Origin: Strongylocentrotus droebachiensis | Taxonomy: Eukaryota; Echinodermata; Echinoidea; Camarodonta; Strongylocentrotidae | Reading direction: 5' to 3' | Assembly: GCA_035222895.1 (NCBI GenBank) | Contig: JAVYIG010005306.1 | Coordinates: forward strand, 1 to 64,000 | DNA length: 64,000 nt | Shown: positions 37,097 through 50,401 of the stretch, one piece after another | Numbering within the stretch: position 1 is the stretch's first letter | Layout of the letters: every line of letters starts with the position of its first letter | The notes under the pieces: generated by a model | Told to the model about the DNA's origin: nothing | Databases searched by the model: none | Seen by the model: only the letters and a program-made list of their open reading frames with translations | Made by a program: the position numbers and the translations under genes

Positions 37097-38120
37097 ATGG
37101 GGGAAGGGGGAGAGGAAAGCTTGTTGGAAAACATGAAATTATATGACAGTAATAACATAAAAATAGCAATTTATGAAGCAACCTCATCCATCTTTATTTA
37201 ATTTGAGGATACAAAAATAATACGCGTAGGCCTATTGGTAGTTTTTTTTAAACTTTTGTGGGCGACTTATTTAAAGCCCCCTCAGTACCCCCCCCCCCCC
37301 CCCCCCGCCCTCGCCTCGTAAACCTATGCTGGTTAGTTTTATGGAACTTCCTGATTTAGTCACATTCACTAGGCAATGATAATTGTATTACAAACGTAAA
37401 TTTAAACCGCACACGTGTTCAAACAGTCTACTCATACACAATACATTGATCAGTTGCCCATGGGTGCACGCTTTCTCACCGTGACGTGACGGGACCGTGA
37501 CCGTGACCGTCATGAGGTTTTGCCCCTGGCAAATAAATGACAGCTTATAAACATATACCTTGTCACGATCAATATTCAACGTTATCTGCGTCGACGACAT
37601 TTTACTCGGGTCTCTTGGGGCTTTTGCAAAAGGTATTTAGATTGGGTAAAGTTTACGATATAAATATATTTTATATAACTTGTAACCGTTAGAAATTGAT
37701 GACATCCGTAACATTGTACAGGTACAAATATATTTGCCAAATCAACATTTGACCCCCCCCCCCCCCCCGTCAACAAAATAAAAAGCAATGAAGGATCATA
37801 AACAGCGACATGATACCAAAATAGTTTAATTTTGCATTAAGAATCATTTAGATTTGACGCAGTAAACATCTGCTTTTTTTGTTTTGTTTTGTGTGTGTAT
37901 TCGTTTGTTTATTTGTTCGTTTGTTTGTTTTATGTGTAAATCAAATAGTAACTGCGCCCAACCATTGACCAACAAAGGCCCTGTGCGTATTGACTGGCTG
38001 AGCTCTGTGTTATCAATAACTATACAAAATAATATAATAAAGCGTGTACACTTTACATCATAATACAAACAAAAATTTTTAAACGCCGCGGTTTTGCCTC
38101 GCAACATAATCTGACAGAGG

Positions 38121-39513
38121 TCATAACGTGGGCACCATGGCACAAACTCAACAAAAAGTCGCAGTGTTGTTTTCATATAGAGCACAGTAAATAACTATTT
38201 GGTCGGTTTCAGCATTTCCTGGAAGAATATTCCTTTTCTATGTAATTTGAAAATTTGGAAGTACAAAACAATTTAAAAGTATCTTGTAAAGTGTAGACTG
38301 ATTCTGAGTTTGTTGTAGAAGTCCTGATTTTAATATTTACGAGCCTTGCTATTGGTTTCATTTCGATCTCCAATAACTTTAAAACAGAGTAAGCCATAAC
38401 ATTGATTTCTTATAAAAATAAATAAAGAACAAGATGATCAAGTAGTGAGCTGAGTGTTAGGACAATCTATTTATCCCTTTACAGAAATTTATGACATTTC
38501 ATTAAAGTCATAACACTTATAATACTGGGTTATCGTCTGTTATATTTATATGTATCTACTTCCTTTCTGCTGATAAAGTCCCGTCTGGACCTATTTTCGC
38601 TTTAAAAAATGAAATATATGAATTTCACTCACCAAAGTATTCACTGTCCTCTCTTTACCTCTCCATATACATGTAGAACAAGGGGACATTTCGTTTCTGA
38701 ATTTTAATGTAATATTCAATTCAATTCAAAATTCAATTTAAAATATATTGTCCAATGATTGGAAATTTGTTTCGTTTGCATGTCAGTACAAGATTACAGA
38801 TTATAAACATCAATAAGATACAAATGGATACAGAATAATATATTTGACTTGAACATAGGTAACACAAAATGCGATAAAATGCAACATGCAGACTAAAATT
38901 CGAATTTTACACTTCAATATATAAATTTCCCCCTCCAATATTGCTATTATGCTATTATACTATGTATTTAATAGGAAACTTATTTGGTTCTTTAACGATT
39001 TGATAAAGGAAGATTGGTAGTACATGCAATATCGTATAATAGTATGAGAAATGCAGTACTTAATTACTATGAAATGCATGTTTCTTTTGTTTTTGTTGAG
39101 CTCTTATGTTGTCATTTTGTTTCGTTACACAGTTAAGCAGTAATGTTCATAATAACACAGAGGACCTGGGTTTTTGTGTCACATCTTTATTGTCATTTAA
39201 TTTGATTTTCATGTATATCGTGAAAACAAAATATGACTGAGTAAAGATGATGAATATATTTAATCCTTTTTGTCACCTTGCACAAGACCTTGGGAATCAG
39301 AGTGCTTAACAAGACCACATACTTTAAATACCCTTTTTCTAAAGTAACATTCTATGGGACTAGACATTTTTCCTCTTTTTTAATTGAGTTAGGACAGTCT
39401 AATTGTGATAAATAATACATCATTTTAAAGCTGGAGTTCTTCTCTTTCAGAATCAACCCTGAACTAGAAAGTCTTTACTAGCGACGTTTTGGTGGTTTTG
39501 TGGTGCAGGATCA
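38121..39513 (+). mobile_element. Split copy of the TGACCC...GGGTCA inverted-repeat element
   Basis: The left part (38121 to about 38550: CAACAAAAAGTCGC, TATTTGGTC.G, CCAATAACTTTAAAACAG) and right part (about 39240-39513: CACCTTGCACAAGACC, TTTTTAATTGAGTTAG, TTTGTGGTGCAGGATCA) match successive parts of the intact element at 58341-58974. Roughly 650 bp of other sequence, including a LINE-like tail at 38705-38835, separates them. Confidence 0.75.
38705..38835 (-). mobile_element. Retrotransposon 3' tail with (GAATT)n end, minus strand
   Basis: On the minus strand, GACATGCAAACGAAACAAAT leads to GGACAATATATTTTAAATTG and a GAATTGAATT repeat, the usual look of a CR1-like 3' terminus with a microsatellite tail. 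It inserts into the split element. A similar minus-strand tail, with an ATCAA repeat, lies at 40505-40570. Confidence 0.5.
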
Positions 39514-39686
39514 TATATTTTGGACGGGAAGAAAACATATATATAATGTCATGGTCTCATAAATCTGGACAAAGTTGATCTCGCACTTGGCATTTCTCTA
39601 TCATCTGCGCTACATCGCCTGATATGAGACTGTGGTTTATATACTAGTATACCACTATCATTTGATTGAAATGACTCGACATGGTA

Positions 39687-40040
39687 ATAGGGACTTTTAG
39701 ATTCTGCACGACGAGAACGTGGACTGCCCTTTTAAGGCAATGTGACGTCCTTTTAAGGCACTGGCAGTGACGTCACATTGCCTTAACTCTTATCCTGCCA
39801 CAGGGCTAATCCCCCCAGTGCCAGATTTATAACGAGATAATAGGATTAACGCGATGGTACTAACAATAGCGCGTGCAAAACACTAGGCACAGTCCAATGG
39901 GCATGAACAATAACTGCTATTACGAATGTTTGCTAGCATGCAAGAAGCAGCGTAACAGTAGCGTGCACGCAGCCTCATGGCAGGCTATGAGTTAAAAGGG
40001 CAGTCCACGTTCTCGTCACGCAGAATCTAAAAGTCCCTAT
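39687..40040. mobile_element. 354-bp MITE with ~50-bp terminal inverted repeats
   Basis: ATAGGGACTTTTAGATTCTG...GAACGTGGACTGCCC at the left is mirrored by GGGCAGTCCACGTTC...CAGAATCTAAAAGTCCCTAT at the right. A second, inner palindrome is AAGGCAATGTGACGTC...TGACGTCACATTGCCTT. Non-coding. Confidence 0.9.
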
Positions 40041-41090
40041 AATCATTTCTTCGGAGGTGTATACTAGTTGATTGGAAAACACGTGACACTCTGGAAATTG
40101 AAAATTGGAAAATTATTTTACCTCTATCTTCTGCACGTGTGTTTCCTACGGCTCAGAAATAAAGTTCTGAAATCTAAGTATGAGACTGGTGTGATGGATG
40201 GTGTGGGTACGAGCGACTTTATTGTGGTAACCTCGGCATTTAAGCAATCGCCAGCGAATTTATTTCATCAAGCCAAAGGAAATTTGAAGTCAATGTGACA
40301 CATCTTCATTTTGAAAGCAAAGCTCGTTAATAACACGATGGCCATATGCAGAGAGATTTGATGATTTAACACACCCCAAGTGTTCTTGATATTACAGCAA
40401 TCTTTTCCACTTAACTGAGATTTCAACTTGGAGACGAATGCAGTGTATACTACATTCATGTACTCTAGCTCCCTCCTGTATGTTTTCATTCAACATGCCA
40501 TAGATGCATTTTGATTTGATTTGATTTCCTTATTTTTCCACTCAAATATCAACATACAGTATTACAATATATAATGGAAGAAATGAAGTTTACAGAGTTC
40601 TTTTAAGTTTGGGAATAAGACAAAATATCGTATATTGCTTGATTTAACAGAGAGAGGAAAAAGGGGAATCTCAGAAAAGCTAGGCTTGTTGAGCGAGATT
40701 CCCAGTATAAATTAAGTAACCCACCGTCAGCGTGCATCAAATCTTGCGCATGCCTGCTCCTAGAGAATTGTCTTCATGATTCATCGTTTTTCTTTGTCGT
40801 AGAAAAAAAGGAATCTACCATGCCTCAATTCATTTCGTTTCATTTCAGCTTTTTTCATTTCCGATCATAAAAAACACAATATAGCATGTTGGCAAGTGTA
40901 CGGCAAGGTTGATAATCACTTCATTACCAAGCAACGACCTTTTCCAATGTGGGAAGCAAAGAGCATTCAAGGATAGTTTTTTCTTATTCTAATTATTTAT
41001 GATGATTGAATCCCACTTATTGACAACTGATGCAGCCAACCCGTCCATGCATTTGAAAAGACATCTGTAGGCCTAAGAGAATTCAGCAAC

Positions 41091-41600
41091 TTAAAGATAC
41101 TATGTCCCTTTTGCAGCCAACACCAAATTCTGTAGAACTTTGCAGAAATTATGAATATGTCATGTATGTTCTATCTGTGACTGTGAAATTTAAACATTAG
41201 CAGTGTCCTAGTATTCAAATTATGCAAGAAAACTGTTTACCTTCTAGACTTCATCGTCGAACACTAGTGAGTGACTGACTGACATCTTTTTTTCTTTGGT
41301 AATAACATACATAAAATGAGCGGTAACAGGTACATGAGCATTTTGTTTACATCAATAACCCACTACTTGTAATGGCCAAAATTTAAATGACTGAATCTTT
41401 GTGCACCACAAAACGTACGACCATTCGGCAAAAGGGTCTGAAAATCAGACTTTTACTTAAGTCGATTCGACATCTAAAAGCCATTTGCAAGCCCTTTCGT
41501 TTTGAGGAAAGTTCTAAAATAGTATTGTCTTTCAAATGCTGTTGGAATTTAACCTTTTCATTGTTTTTTTTTGCCTGCAAATGGAACATAGTACCTTTAA
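41091..41600. mobile_element. TTAA-flanked MITE with AG.TACTATGT termini
   Basis: The left end TTAAAGATACTATGTCCC...TTGCAG and right end CTGCAAATGGAACATAGTAC followed by CTTTAA are inverted copies of about 25 bp with some mismatches. TTAA at both edges. Its interior (510 bp) differs from the other TTAA family. The overlapping frames inside are not recognised genes. Confidence 0.75.
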
Positions 41601-42772
41601 AATAAGTTCCTTTATTCATACGCAAAGTATAGATTATCGAATCGGCCAACATTCGCTGTGAATACTTGAACATTAATGTTTGGAGCATTGAATAACATGT
41701 ACCTATGATCGCATCAATCAAAACGAATAAAAGATAATTATTTTAGACTACCATTTTAGTCTGTCGTGGACTTTAGACCCTCACCCCTCATAAAACAGTG
41801 TTTGCACATAATTTTGTTCCTTAGCGATATGGTTTATTAACCCGGAATATACGAAGTTATCAATCCGCAGTATAAACATGCGTGCACACATGCACGGTCA
41901 TTTAGCTCGTGAGGATCGAATTCGTAAGCGCTATTACTCTGCAAGTCCCTGATCTCACGCACACTCATAACATCATCTCTTTGAGCAGGGGGTCGGTGGG
42001 AAATTCATTTTAGACAATACTTTACCAGGATACTTCGTCCACGGTACTAGTGTCGATGCTTTCGCTATTAAACATCGGATCGTCTGTAAGATTAAGTAAG
42101 GAGTTACCTGGCATTAGTTCCAGCACTATCATTGCGCGATTGAACACTGTCTCGAAGAGGAGATAGAAAGAGGAAGAGTGCACTTTTTATTTAGCTTTCA
42201 ACTATTAGTCGAACATGAAAGAATCGAGAACATAGCGCCGTGGTGTTTTTAACGACATTTCCCCAAGTTCATTTACAGTGATAAACATTCGTTTCAAGGA
42301 CCAATATCTCCTAGCAACGCCAGTGCCAGCTGCTAGAGGCATAATTGTATAATTTCAGAGGCTATTTCCTAAATGTGCTACAATGAATTATTAAACAATT
42401 AGCACTTGGACAAATTTTCACTTCAAGTGAGTAATATGGCACTTTGATAATCGCCTCTAACTGCACGGATTTGACAGCTGCTTAATGAAAGGTCAATTCT
42501 TCGCTTGTAATTCATCTGAGGGGAAACTACACGACACATCTTAGACGGTTAAGCTGTAATGTAAGCACACGATTGTGAAAGGTTGGATTGAAAGTTTGCA
42601 AAAATTCATAGCTCTAAAATATGTTTTGATTCTAACACGGAACGGTGCAAAGACGGACACCTACTTGAGAACTAAATATACTAGTAGCGTTGCAGAACTT
42701 ATGAACAAGACGAAGTAAGATCGGTATTTCAAGAGTTTAATTGTTTGTGGGGTGACCAGAGCAGAAGACAGC

Positions 42773-42857
42773 ATGAAGTCGAACCAGTTAAAGACCAGAG
42801 TAGAGGGATTCTCTCTCGGCTACTGGGTAGCCATGACAACCATTCTTATACTACAAG
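42773..42857 (+). CDS. Candidate start exon of a second gene (signal peptide or anchor)
   Basis: ATG opens 28 codons ending at a perfect GTAAGT donor, phase 1. The peptide has basic residues followed by a hydrophobic stretch, YWVAMTTILILQ, as in a signal peptide or signal-anchor; phase 1 right after such a segment is typical of extracellular proteins. The context GACAGCATG equals that of the protease start. I found no matching second exon, so the gene could extend beyond the window or the call could be wrong. Confidence 0.4.
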
Positions 42858-43370
42858 GTAAGTCTTCTTCCCTTTTCGAGCAGGGGGTCGGTGGGAAAAT
42901 CATTTCAGACAAGCTTTGATATCGAATATGTATGGCAGACCTCCTTCGTTTCTTTCCTTTTTTTCTGTTCAAATTAAAATTCGTTTGAAATTTCCGTGTT
43001 TAAAAAAGACCAATTTGTCAACATATCCAAAGCTTACGCATAGCTTTGACAACCATTGTTGTACTACAAGGTGAGTCGCTTTGATATCGAATATGTATGG
43101 CAGACCTCCTTTGTTTCTTTCTTTTTTCTTTTCAAATTAAAATTCGTTTGAAACTGCCGTATTAAAAAAAAACCAATTTGTTAACATATCCAAAGCTTAC
43201 ACATAGCTTTGACAACAATTCTTATACTACAAGTAAGTCTTCTTCCCTGAACGAAGCTTTGATATCGAATTTGTATGGGCGCCTACCTCCTTTGTTACTT
43301 TCTTTTTCCTTTTTTCTTTGTATTCAATTGACCAGTTTGATAACATATTCCAAGCTGACGCATACTTTTT
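42836..43370 (+). repeat. Three tandem copies of an exon end plus splice donor
   Basis: GACAACCATTCTTATACTAC|AAG plus GTAAGT/GTGAGT followed by GCTTTGATATCGAAT.TGTATGG recurs at about 42836, 43048 and 43211. The units are ~160-210 bp, with an extra GAGCAGGGGGTCGGTGGGAA segment in the first. The first copy contains the 3' end of the candidate exon. Confidence 0.85.
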
Positions 43371-46300
43371 AAACAAAGACTGTTCTTTACAACCCAGAAG
43401 CTTGCCCGAGGCTTGCCCGACATAGCATATTAACTAGTAATGATTGCAGACTGGATTCCAAGTATTGTAGTTCATTCATTGATACCAGGTTAATGGAATA
43501 GGCCTACCTCGTAACTATGTCCCCAGAAAAGAAACATCAATGATTTCGAATATGTCAGTAAACCAGTTTATTCCCACTATATCAATACATCTGTTACTGG
43601 CGTTTCACATTCTGTGTACACTTTTCTAACCGAATAGACTATGTCCGTAAAGCTTCCAAATGTATCCACGTTTGTTTATAGTGACATACATGCACCTGTT
43701 AAAAGAGCATTCGTATTTCAAAATTTAGAATGCAAATTGCATGTACTAGTCGTCGCTATGTCGGACAAATATCGTGACTTGTCCGACCTGACAACATGAA
43801 TGTAATATGTGCAGTAATGTATTCTAGCCATTGAAATACTATTAGTCAATTGGTTAATGAACAGGCACTTTATAAACAGATGCCAATTGTTCCGTACCAA
43901 AATAATGTCTGGATATAACAACTATACAGTTTATAATTTGTTGCATTGGATTGTTACGATACAGATATGATACATCGAAGCTAAAGTCAATATTATTTGT
44001 TGAAAGTGGTTCTTGCATATCCATACATTTCAACACAATTTGTTTTCCTCTTTGTATGCCTCTAATGAGGTGTGTATTCAATATTCAAACAATAACATCA
44101 TTTTACTTACAATTTAGCAAAACAATGGAACATCAATAACAAACATAATATTTGTTCAAATATAACTAAACAAGTGCGCAGGAAATTTCATATTTTGTAC
44201 TTTCAAATGTTCATTCATTTGTATACTGTTAGTCATTTCTCTCTTAAATAAATAAATTAAATTCAAATCTTTATTATCATACCCATACTCGATAATCGAC
44301 TTCGGTTTGCGAATTGAAAGCATGTAAAACATTTATTTCGACACAATGGTATAAAATAGCAATACCACTCGTACATGTTTCGTTCTAACGTCAACTTAAA
44401 TATTCTCTGATCTTATTATTCGTAATTAACTCACGCAAATATAGATTTAAAATTCCATGGTAAAGACGAGGAGTCAACAATTAAAATTAATTAATTTTCA
44501 TGACAGTTTGTGTCTGAGTGTGTCATCTGGGAATATTCCGGTGCTTTCGATTGTCATGGTTTCAAATTTTATTGCTCTCCTGATCTGCTGTTACTGTCCT
44601 TAAAAACAAAACCGAAGAATATATATTTATATATATGGAGTTAGAAGAAAAACGGTTATACACATGACACGTGAATGGTGCGTCGAATCATTTGGAAATC
44701 GGGAATATCAGAGTCTGGCTTTAAGTTAGATGTTTGGTATAGTCTAAATAATCGAGACCCCGCACAGTGAGTATACTGAGGTCCATCATTGTATATAGTA
44801 TAGCATAGCTCAAATACCACAGGGGTTGTATCCCCCGGGCAGCGGTCTGAGATCTCTCAATTATGCCATGCCATCTTCCTACTAAAGGGGCGTCGCTAGA
44901 GGAGGTTCAGGCGGCGACGTAGCCCCTTCCACTTTCAACATTTGAAATCTGTTGATCCTTTACTGGTTTTAAGTGTCGTTCTTTGAATTATGTTGGGATT
45001 TTTTTTAGCAAGCACCCTCTCTTACCTCCCTTTCCCCTCTCCCCTCCCTTTCCCCTCTCCCCTCCCCCTTCTCCCCTACCACTCCCCCTTCTCCCCTCCC
45101 CCTCCCCCACCTCCCCTCCCCCTCCCCCACCCTCGCAAGAAAAAAAATCAAGTTCATCGTCATCTCTCACGCCTCCGTAAATATAGGTCATTACTGTCCA
45201 CTTGTACGCTGTGCTTGTGAATAGCGCAACGTAAGCTGGACCAAGACCGACTATTGTATCGCAGAGATGTGCAAAATGTTTCAAATTTGAAGAAAAAAAA
45301 ATGTTGTCCTCTTTGTGAACATTCATAAACAAGTAGGCTAGTCTAAAACCAATAATTGTTTATATTATATTTATTATGAAGGTGTGAATTGTCCACATTG
45401 CTGTGACTAAATTTAGGTGAGCATTTCACCCTTAGTACATATTCCCAAACATATTTGCTAAGTATTGTTCTCATAGTTCATTTTAACATAAAAATGATAA
45501 TAAAAAGAATAGCATTCCTACGAAACCTTACATAGTGTATAGCTAGCATGATCCATGCATGAATGGATCTGTCCCAAGTTATTAGTCGAATGTTAAATTT
45601 ACCCAAATCCATCGATGAACTCATTTAAAATATTTCACCTCGTGATTCATCATCCTTAGCATAGAGAAGGAAAAAGATCAACTTTGCGTTGACAAATATA
45701 TATCGGGAAAAAATATGAATTGAGGAGCAAAAATAAATATTATTGAATGAATGAAAAATGAAAAAGTTTTTAAAAATGTACGTCAAGAAAGGTTCATTGT
45801 AAAATCGATCATATGACATTCAAAACAGGATTAATTTGTTGAATATTTTCACGATCGAATAAATAAACGAATAGATATACTTATCACTTACGATGGGACA
45901 GAGCATACCAGTCCGGACATACATGTTCTTGATATTGAATTCACGTGATGAAACCTGATATAAGCTGTCATGTGAATTTCATATCTTGTTTTGGATATGC
46001 TCAGCTCCATTGTGTTTTAGCGTGGTCATCTTCACTGTTGTCCTTAAAGATAGAATACATTTTCTTACCTCTTTTCATGAATTGATTGTGACAATAATTA
46101 CGATTCATTCTAGATAGACAAAGTTTGTTTCTCTCAGAACTGTTCAATTGAATATTGATCAATAAAGTTATAATAAGATGTAAACTTTATCTATGAAGAA
46201 TATATAAAATTGTCACATTTATTTCATGAAAAGGGGTAACAAAAATTATTCCAACTTTATGGACAACAGTGAAGTTTATACGTGTGAGCCATGGCCAAGT

Positions 46301-46832
46301 TCTCTTCTGTGGTAACTCTCTATCTCTCTTTCTCTCTCTCTGGATATATTATGTTGATTTTTTTTCCACCGCAATGTAGCGCTACAGAGATTATCGCTTT
46401 CTCTAAAGTTCGGTTAGTTATCAATACTGTTATAATTTATTTATTGATGATTACATTATTTTATGTTGGTCGTCCATATATGTTCTTTTCCCGATACCAT
46501 CATCACGTTCAAGCTCTAGCTTAAGATGGTGGTCTCCTGCATTCTTCAATTTTAATATGATATGTCAACTACTTTTTTTGTTAAAGTTGTAATTATTCAA
46601 TTGATTTATATTATGATAATTATGATTATATATGAATTTTAACTTTTATTAATACTAAGCATATACCTAGTGTGCACAGTACTTTCTATCATGTTGAAAC
46701 ATGTAGAATTAAAATCAATCAAACAAAATATCGAGTTAAGCTAATTGTACAGTGCAGAGTGAGCATATTCTTCGAGTTGTCCTAAGGTCCTTTAATTAAC
46801 TTTCCTGTTTGTTTCAATGGTGTGATGCATCA
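43371..46832. other. No gene recognised; C-rich polypyrimidine tract at 45009-45135
   Basis: AT-rich sequence with scattered short frames. The polypyrimidine tract CCCCTCTCCCCTCCC makes long artefact frames on both strands. The small frame at 46291-46524 starts with a good ATG context and is hydrophobic but has no other support. Confidence 0.5.
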
Positions 46833-47108
46833 TTGAAAGCTATACTGTTTTCCTGTTTCAAAGTGTTACCCTATCACATGGCCTAGATTGATCTTTTGAT
46901 TTGATTTATTGATATAAAAGGTTCTGTCCGTTTAGAGAGTACATAACATGCATAAAGGGAAAAGGCGAAAATGCGAAGGCTATACTGTTATCCTGTTTTA
47001 TGGTGTTACCCCATCACATAGCCTAGATTGATTTTTTTGTATTTGATTATAATTGATATAATAGGCTATGTCCGTTTAAAGAGGACACAACATGAATAAA
47101 AGGCAATG
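46833..47108 (+). repeat. Tandem duplication, ~140-bp unit
   Basis: GCTATACTGTT.TCCTGTTT, TCACAT.GCCTAGATTGAT and TGTCCGTTTA.AGAG.ACA occur in order in two adjacent blocks (46836-46970 and 46978-47108). Confidence 0.85.
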
Positions 47109-47184
47109 GGTAAAATTTGGGATTTGGGGTGTCTGATGAAAATAGCGACAAGCTGTTCCTCCCCTATATCATCCCCCACATTCT

Positions 47185-47223
47185 ACCTTCCCCCCTCTCT
47201 TTCTCTCTCTCTCTCTCTCCCTT

Positions 47224-47254
<31 letters not shown>

Positions 47255-47280
47255 CCTCTCTCTCTCTTTCTTTTTCTCAT
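47185..47280 (+). repeat. (CT)n microsatellite
   Basis: CT repeat interrupted by CCCTTTATCAT. The plus-strand Ser/Leu-rich frame spanning it is an artefact. Confidence 0.95.
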
Positions 47281-48085
47281 TTTCATCCTGTAATTCCCTC
47301 TTACTCCTCCCCTTTCCTGTCGTCCTCCCTTCTCCTCTTATGAAATTAATTTCAGGATTAATTAGTTTCGTCAGTTTGCATAAACTCTTTATATCACCAC
47401 AAAAGTTGAGTTTTATAACTCAGTAAACAATACAACTGCCATGAAACAACATGTTTCGGCTGGCGGAACACAGCTTGATTACAATATGCATGAAAGAAAA
47501 CTGTTACGACCCATGAAATGTCTTAGTTTAGATTTCTGACAAATGAGGACATTGCATTGTCCAGCGCATGTCCTTCCTGTTAATCTACGAAGCCAATTAG
47601 AGTTGTCATGGTTACCGAGCTCTCTCACGGTCTTTGTTCCTTCGGCTTACCTTCTTGTCCTTTCCATCATATGACAATCTTCCTAGCCCGGAAGAATACA
47701 TGAAAGCTAGGAGGTATGGCAATCTTTAATCCTCTCCCCAGTGACATCCCGAAAATTATATTCGTTATATCAATCTTGTATTAGAGATCACAAATTCGGA
47801 TGTTTCCTCAAGCTGTCCTTTCCCCCATAATTCCTGATTTAGCAATCGCTTCTCCGAGGTCTGGATTTATTCCCCAATCCATGCCCTCCTAGACGCTTCG
47901 GATAAGATAATATAAATAGACTGAAGTGTTTCAGGACTTGCCGAGAATTTATGAACATGAGCCTAGCGTGCAAGGGAATTATTCTTTGATGTATACATCG
48001 AACATGATTTAGGCATATGGTCATGTTATTGTCGATAACAGGAAGGCTGTAAATCTTCCATCCAAGCTTCATTATTTCTTTATTT

Positions 48086-49170
48086 ACAGATTGCTGTACA
48101 TACTGTTGGTGGTAAATAAGTAACTCGAATGTTCTGCATGCCCAATCTCTCTCAATTTAAAATCGGGTACATAGAGAACACAGAGAGAGAGAGAAACAAA
48201 TATAAATCAATGAGACCAAGAACTAACAACGAGAAGGGAGGAGGAAGAACAGGGGGAAAAATAGTCGAATGTATTGGATGAGGCGTATAACATATCGGCA
48301 GGATATAAGCATTGTAGATTTATTGCTGTCCATACTGTTTGGGGTAAACATGTAACTCGAATGTTCTCTGTGCTCACATCTCTCTCGATCGAAAAGCGGA
48401 GACGAAGAGAACACACAGAGAGAAAAAAAAAAGCAAACTTAAATCAACTTAGACCAAGAACTAACAACAAGAAGGGAAGAGGAAGAATATGGAAACAATT
48501 ATTTGAACTTTTATAAATGTAATGTTTCCTGGGAGAAATTTCAATAGTTTAAACGTATTTGTGGCTTACACCCAGGTTCAAATCCCGCTTGTTCCAAGAT
48601 TTTTTCTGACTTGTTTTTCAATTACAGATCGATCAATCGATCTTATTTACTGGGTGTAAGCCACAAATATGTTTAAACTATTAAAATATTTGAATGTTTG
48701 GAATAGGAGTATAGCATATCGGTAGGATATAAGCATTGTAGATTTATTGCTGTACAAACTGTTTGGGGTTAACAAGTAACCCGAATGTTCTCTGTGCTCA
48801 ATCTCTCCCAATTAAAAAGCAGGGACATAGAAAACACACGTAGAGAAAGAAGCAAACTTAAATCAATAAGACCAAGAACTAACAACAAGAAGGGAAAAGG
48901 AAGAATATGGAAACAAATATTTGAACGTTTGGAAGAGGAGTAAAGCATATCGGCACGATAATAATAAGCATTGTAGATTTATTGCTGTACATACTGTTGG
49001 GGGTTAACAAGTAACTCAAATGTTCTCTGTGCTCAATCTATCCCTATTAAAAAGCGGGGGCATAGAAAACACACGGAGAGAAAGAAGCAAACGTAAATCA
49101 TTAAGACCAAGAACTTATAAAAAGAAGAGAAGAAGATATGCGAATGTTTGGATGAGGAGTATAGCCAAAG
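48086..49170 (+). repeat. Tandem array, four copies of a ~225-245-bp unit
   Basis: Units begin near 48091, 48318, 48742 and 48977 with GATTTATTGCTGTACATACT, then AACTCGAATGTTCTCTGTGC, AAGACCAAGAACTAACAA and GAGTATAGCATATCGGCA. The second copy is interrupted by the MITE at 48543-48682. Frames within are not recognised as protein. Confidence 0.9.
48543..48682. mobile_element. 140-bp MITE inserted in the tandem array
   Basis: Terminal 33-bp inverted repeats (AATAGTTTAAACGTATTTGT GGCTTACACCCAG and its complement, one mismatch) around a ~75-bp centre. Comparison with the neighbouring array units shows that it, plus a few extra bases, splits one unit. Confidence 0.9.
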
Positions 49171-49719
49171 AGATACCAGCTAATGTCCTCCTTGGTAAAG
49201 CATAATTAAGGGGAAATAAGCGCTGTAGATTTGTAGTAGTCTTGACCCCGGCCCCTCATTGGAAAGTCCTTTCCAAGCCTGCGCTATAATATCACACCGG
49301 GGACTTATATTATATGACACAAAATTATGTTTGAAAGGGTCATTAGCCTCACATCTTAATAATCGGTATTGCTTTTTTATAATTTCAATTCAATGACGTT
49401 CTACGGTTTAATTGTATTTCCGCTTTCGTAAGATTGTTTATGTATAATTGAATTAGCAAAAAAATGATGTATTATCATTTTGATGGGTGGTGTAGTTTCC
49501 TTTCCTGTGGTTGTCTGGCAGATCAGGAACCTTGAAAGTGACTCACGAATAATGCATGTCATGACATTTTACGTCGCTATTAATTAAATTTGATTACATG
49601 TCTAAACAAACTTTCGATCATTCGGATTTTTCACAAAGTAGACCTACGCCTGTCGATACGGAAACTGGTTGACTCTAAACCCCTTCAAAGGGAGGCCTGA
49701 TAAAAACCTGATTTAAATC

Positions 49720-49895
49720 AGTTTCCCGATTGATTTATTTATTTATTTTATTTTATTTTTCTCGATTTTTCCCGATTTTTTTTTCCCTGAATTTTTTGTG
49801 TTTTTTTTCTTCCCGATTTTATCCTGATTTTCCCGATTTTTCGCTTATTTCCTCTATACTTCCCTATTTTTCCCTATTCATTCCCAATTTTTCTT
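49720..49895 (+). repeat. Degenerate TTTTCCCGA repeat
   Basis: TTTCCCGATT/CTCGATTTTTCCC variants recur about ten times with T-rich spacers. The plus-strand Phe/Ser-rich frame here follows from the repeat. Confidence 0.7.
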
Positions 49896-50346
49896 ACTCA
49901 AAAAGAAGGATGTTGTTAGATGCCATATTTTCCCCTGAATACTCTTTTCTTTTCTTTTTTACTCAAGGGGGTGTGGCTAAGGGAAAAAAATCATCGCTTC
50001 GATTATTAATATTACAAAGTGTGTATAGTCCTCTGAATAGATGATACCATATTTGTTATGATTTCAAAACATAAGAATAAGGGGAAGGGTCGAAAGTGAA
50101 ATTTACAAAAGGAAGTGGTAAGCACTGGTTTCGTCATGCAAAAGCACTCTTATTTCCTTAATTCATATAAGAGAGTGTATGTTTGTAAATGACAGTGGGG
50201 CTATTTTTCCCAACTGGTCATCCATGAATGCCAAATTCTAGAGAATGATATTGACATTCATGCACTAATGCACTATGGTGACATGTCAGGCATGATTCGC
50301 TACTGTTTAGTCATCAAATTACTTTCTGAAACATGATGCCTTTAGG

Positions 50347-50367
50347 CAGGCGCGTACGCAGGGGGGT

Positions 50368-50401
<34 letters not shown>

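Noticed and set aside
41383-41721. 112-codon minus-strand frame
   Set aside because: Mostly inside a TTAA-flanked MITE; no recognisable domain.
46291-46524. 77-codon hydrophobic plus-strand frame with a good ATG context
   Set aside because: AT-rich sequence readily gives Phe/Ile/Leu frames. No domain, no recognisable neighbour exon and no other coding sign.
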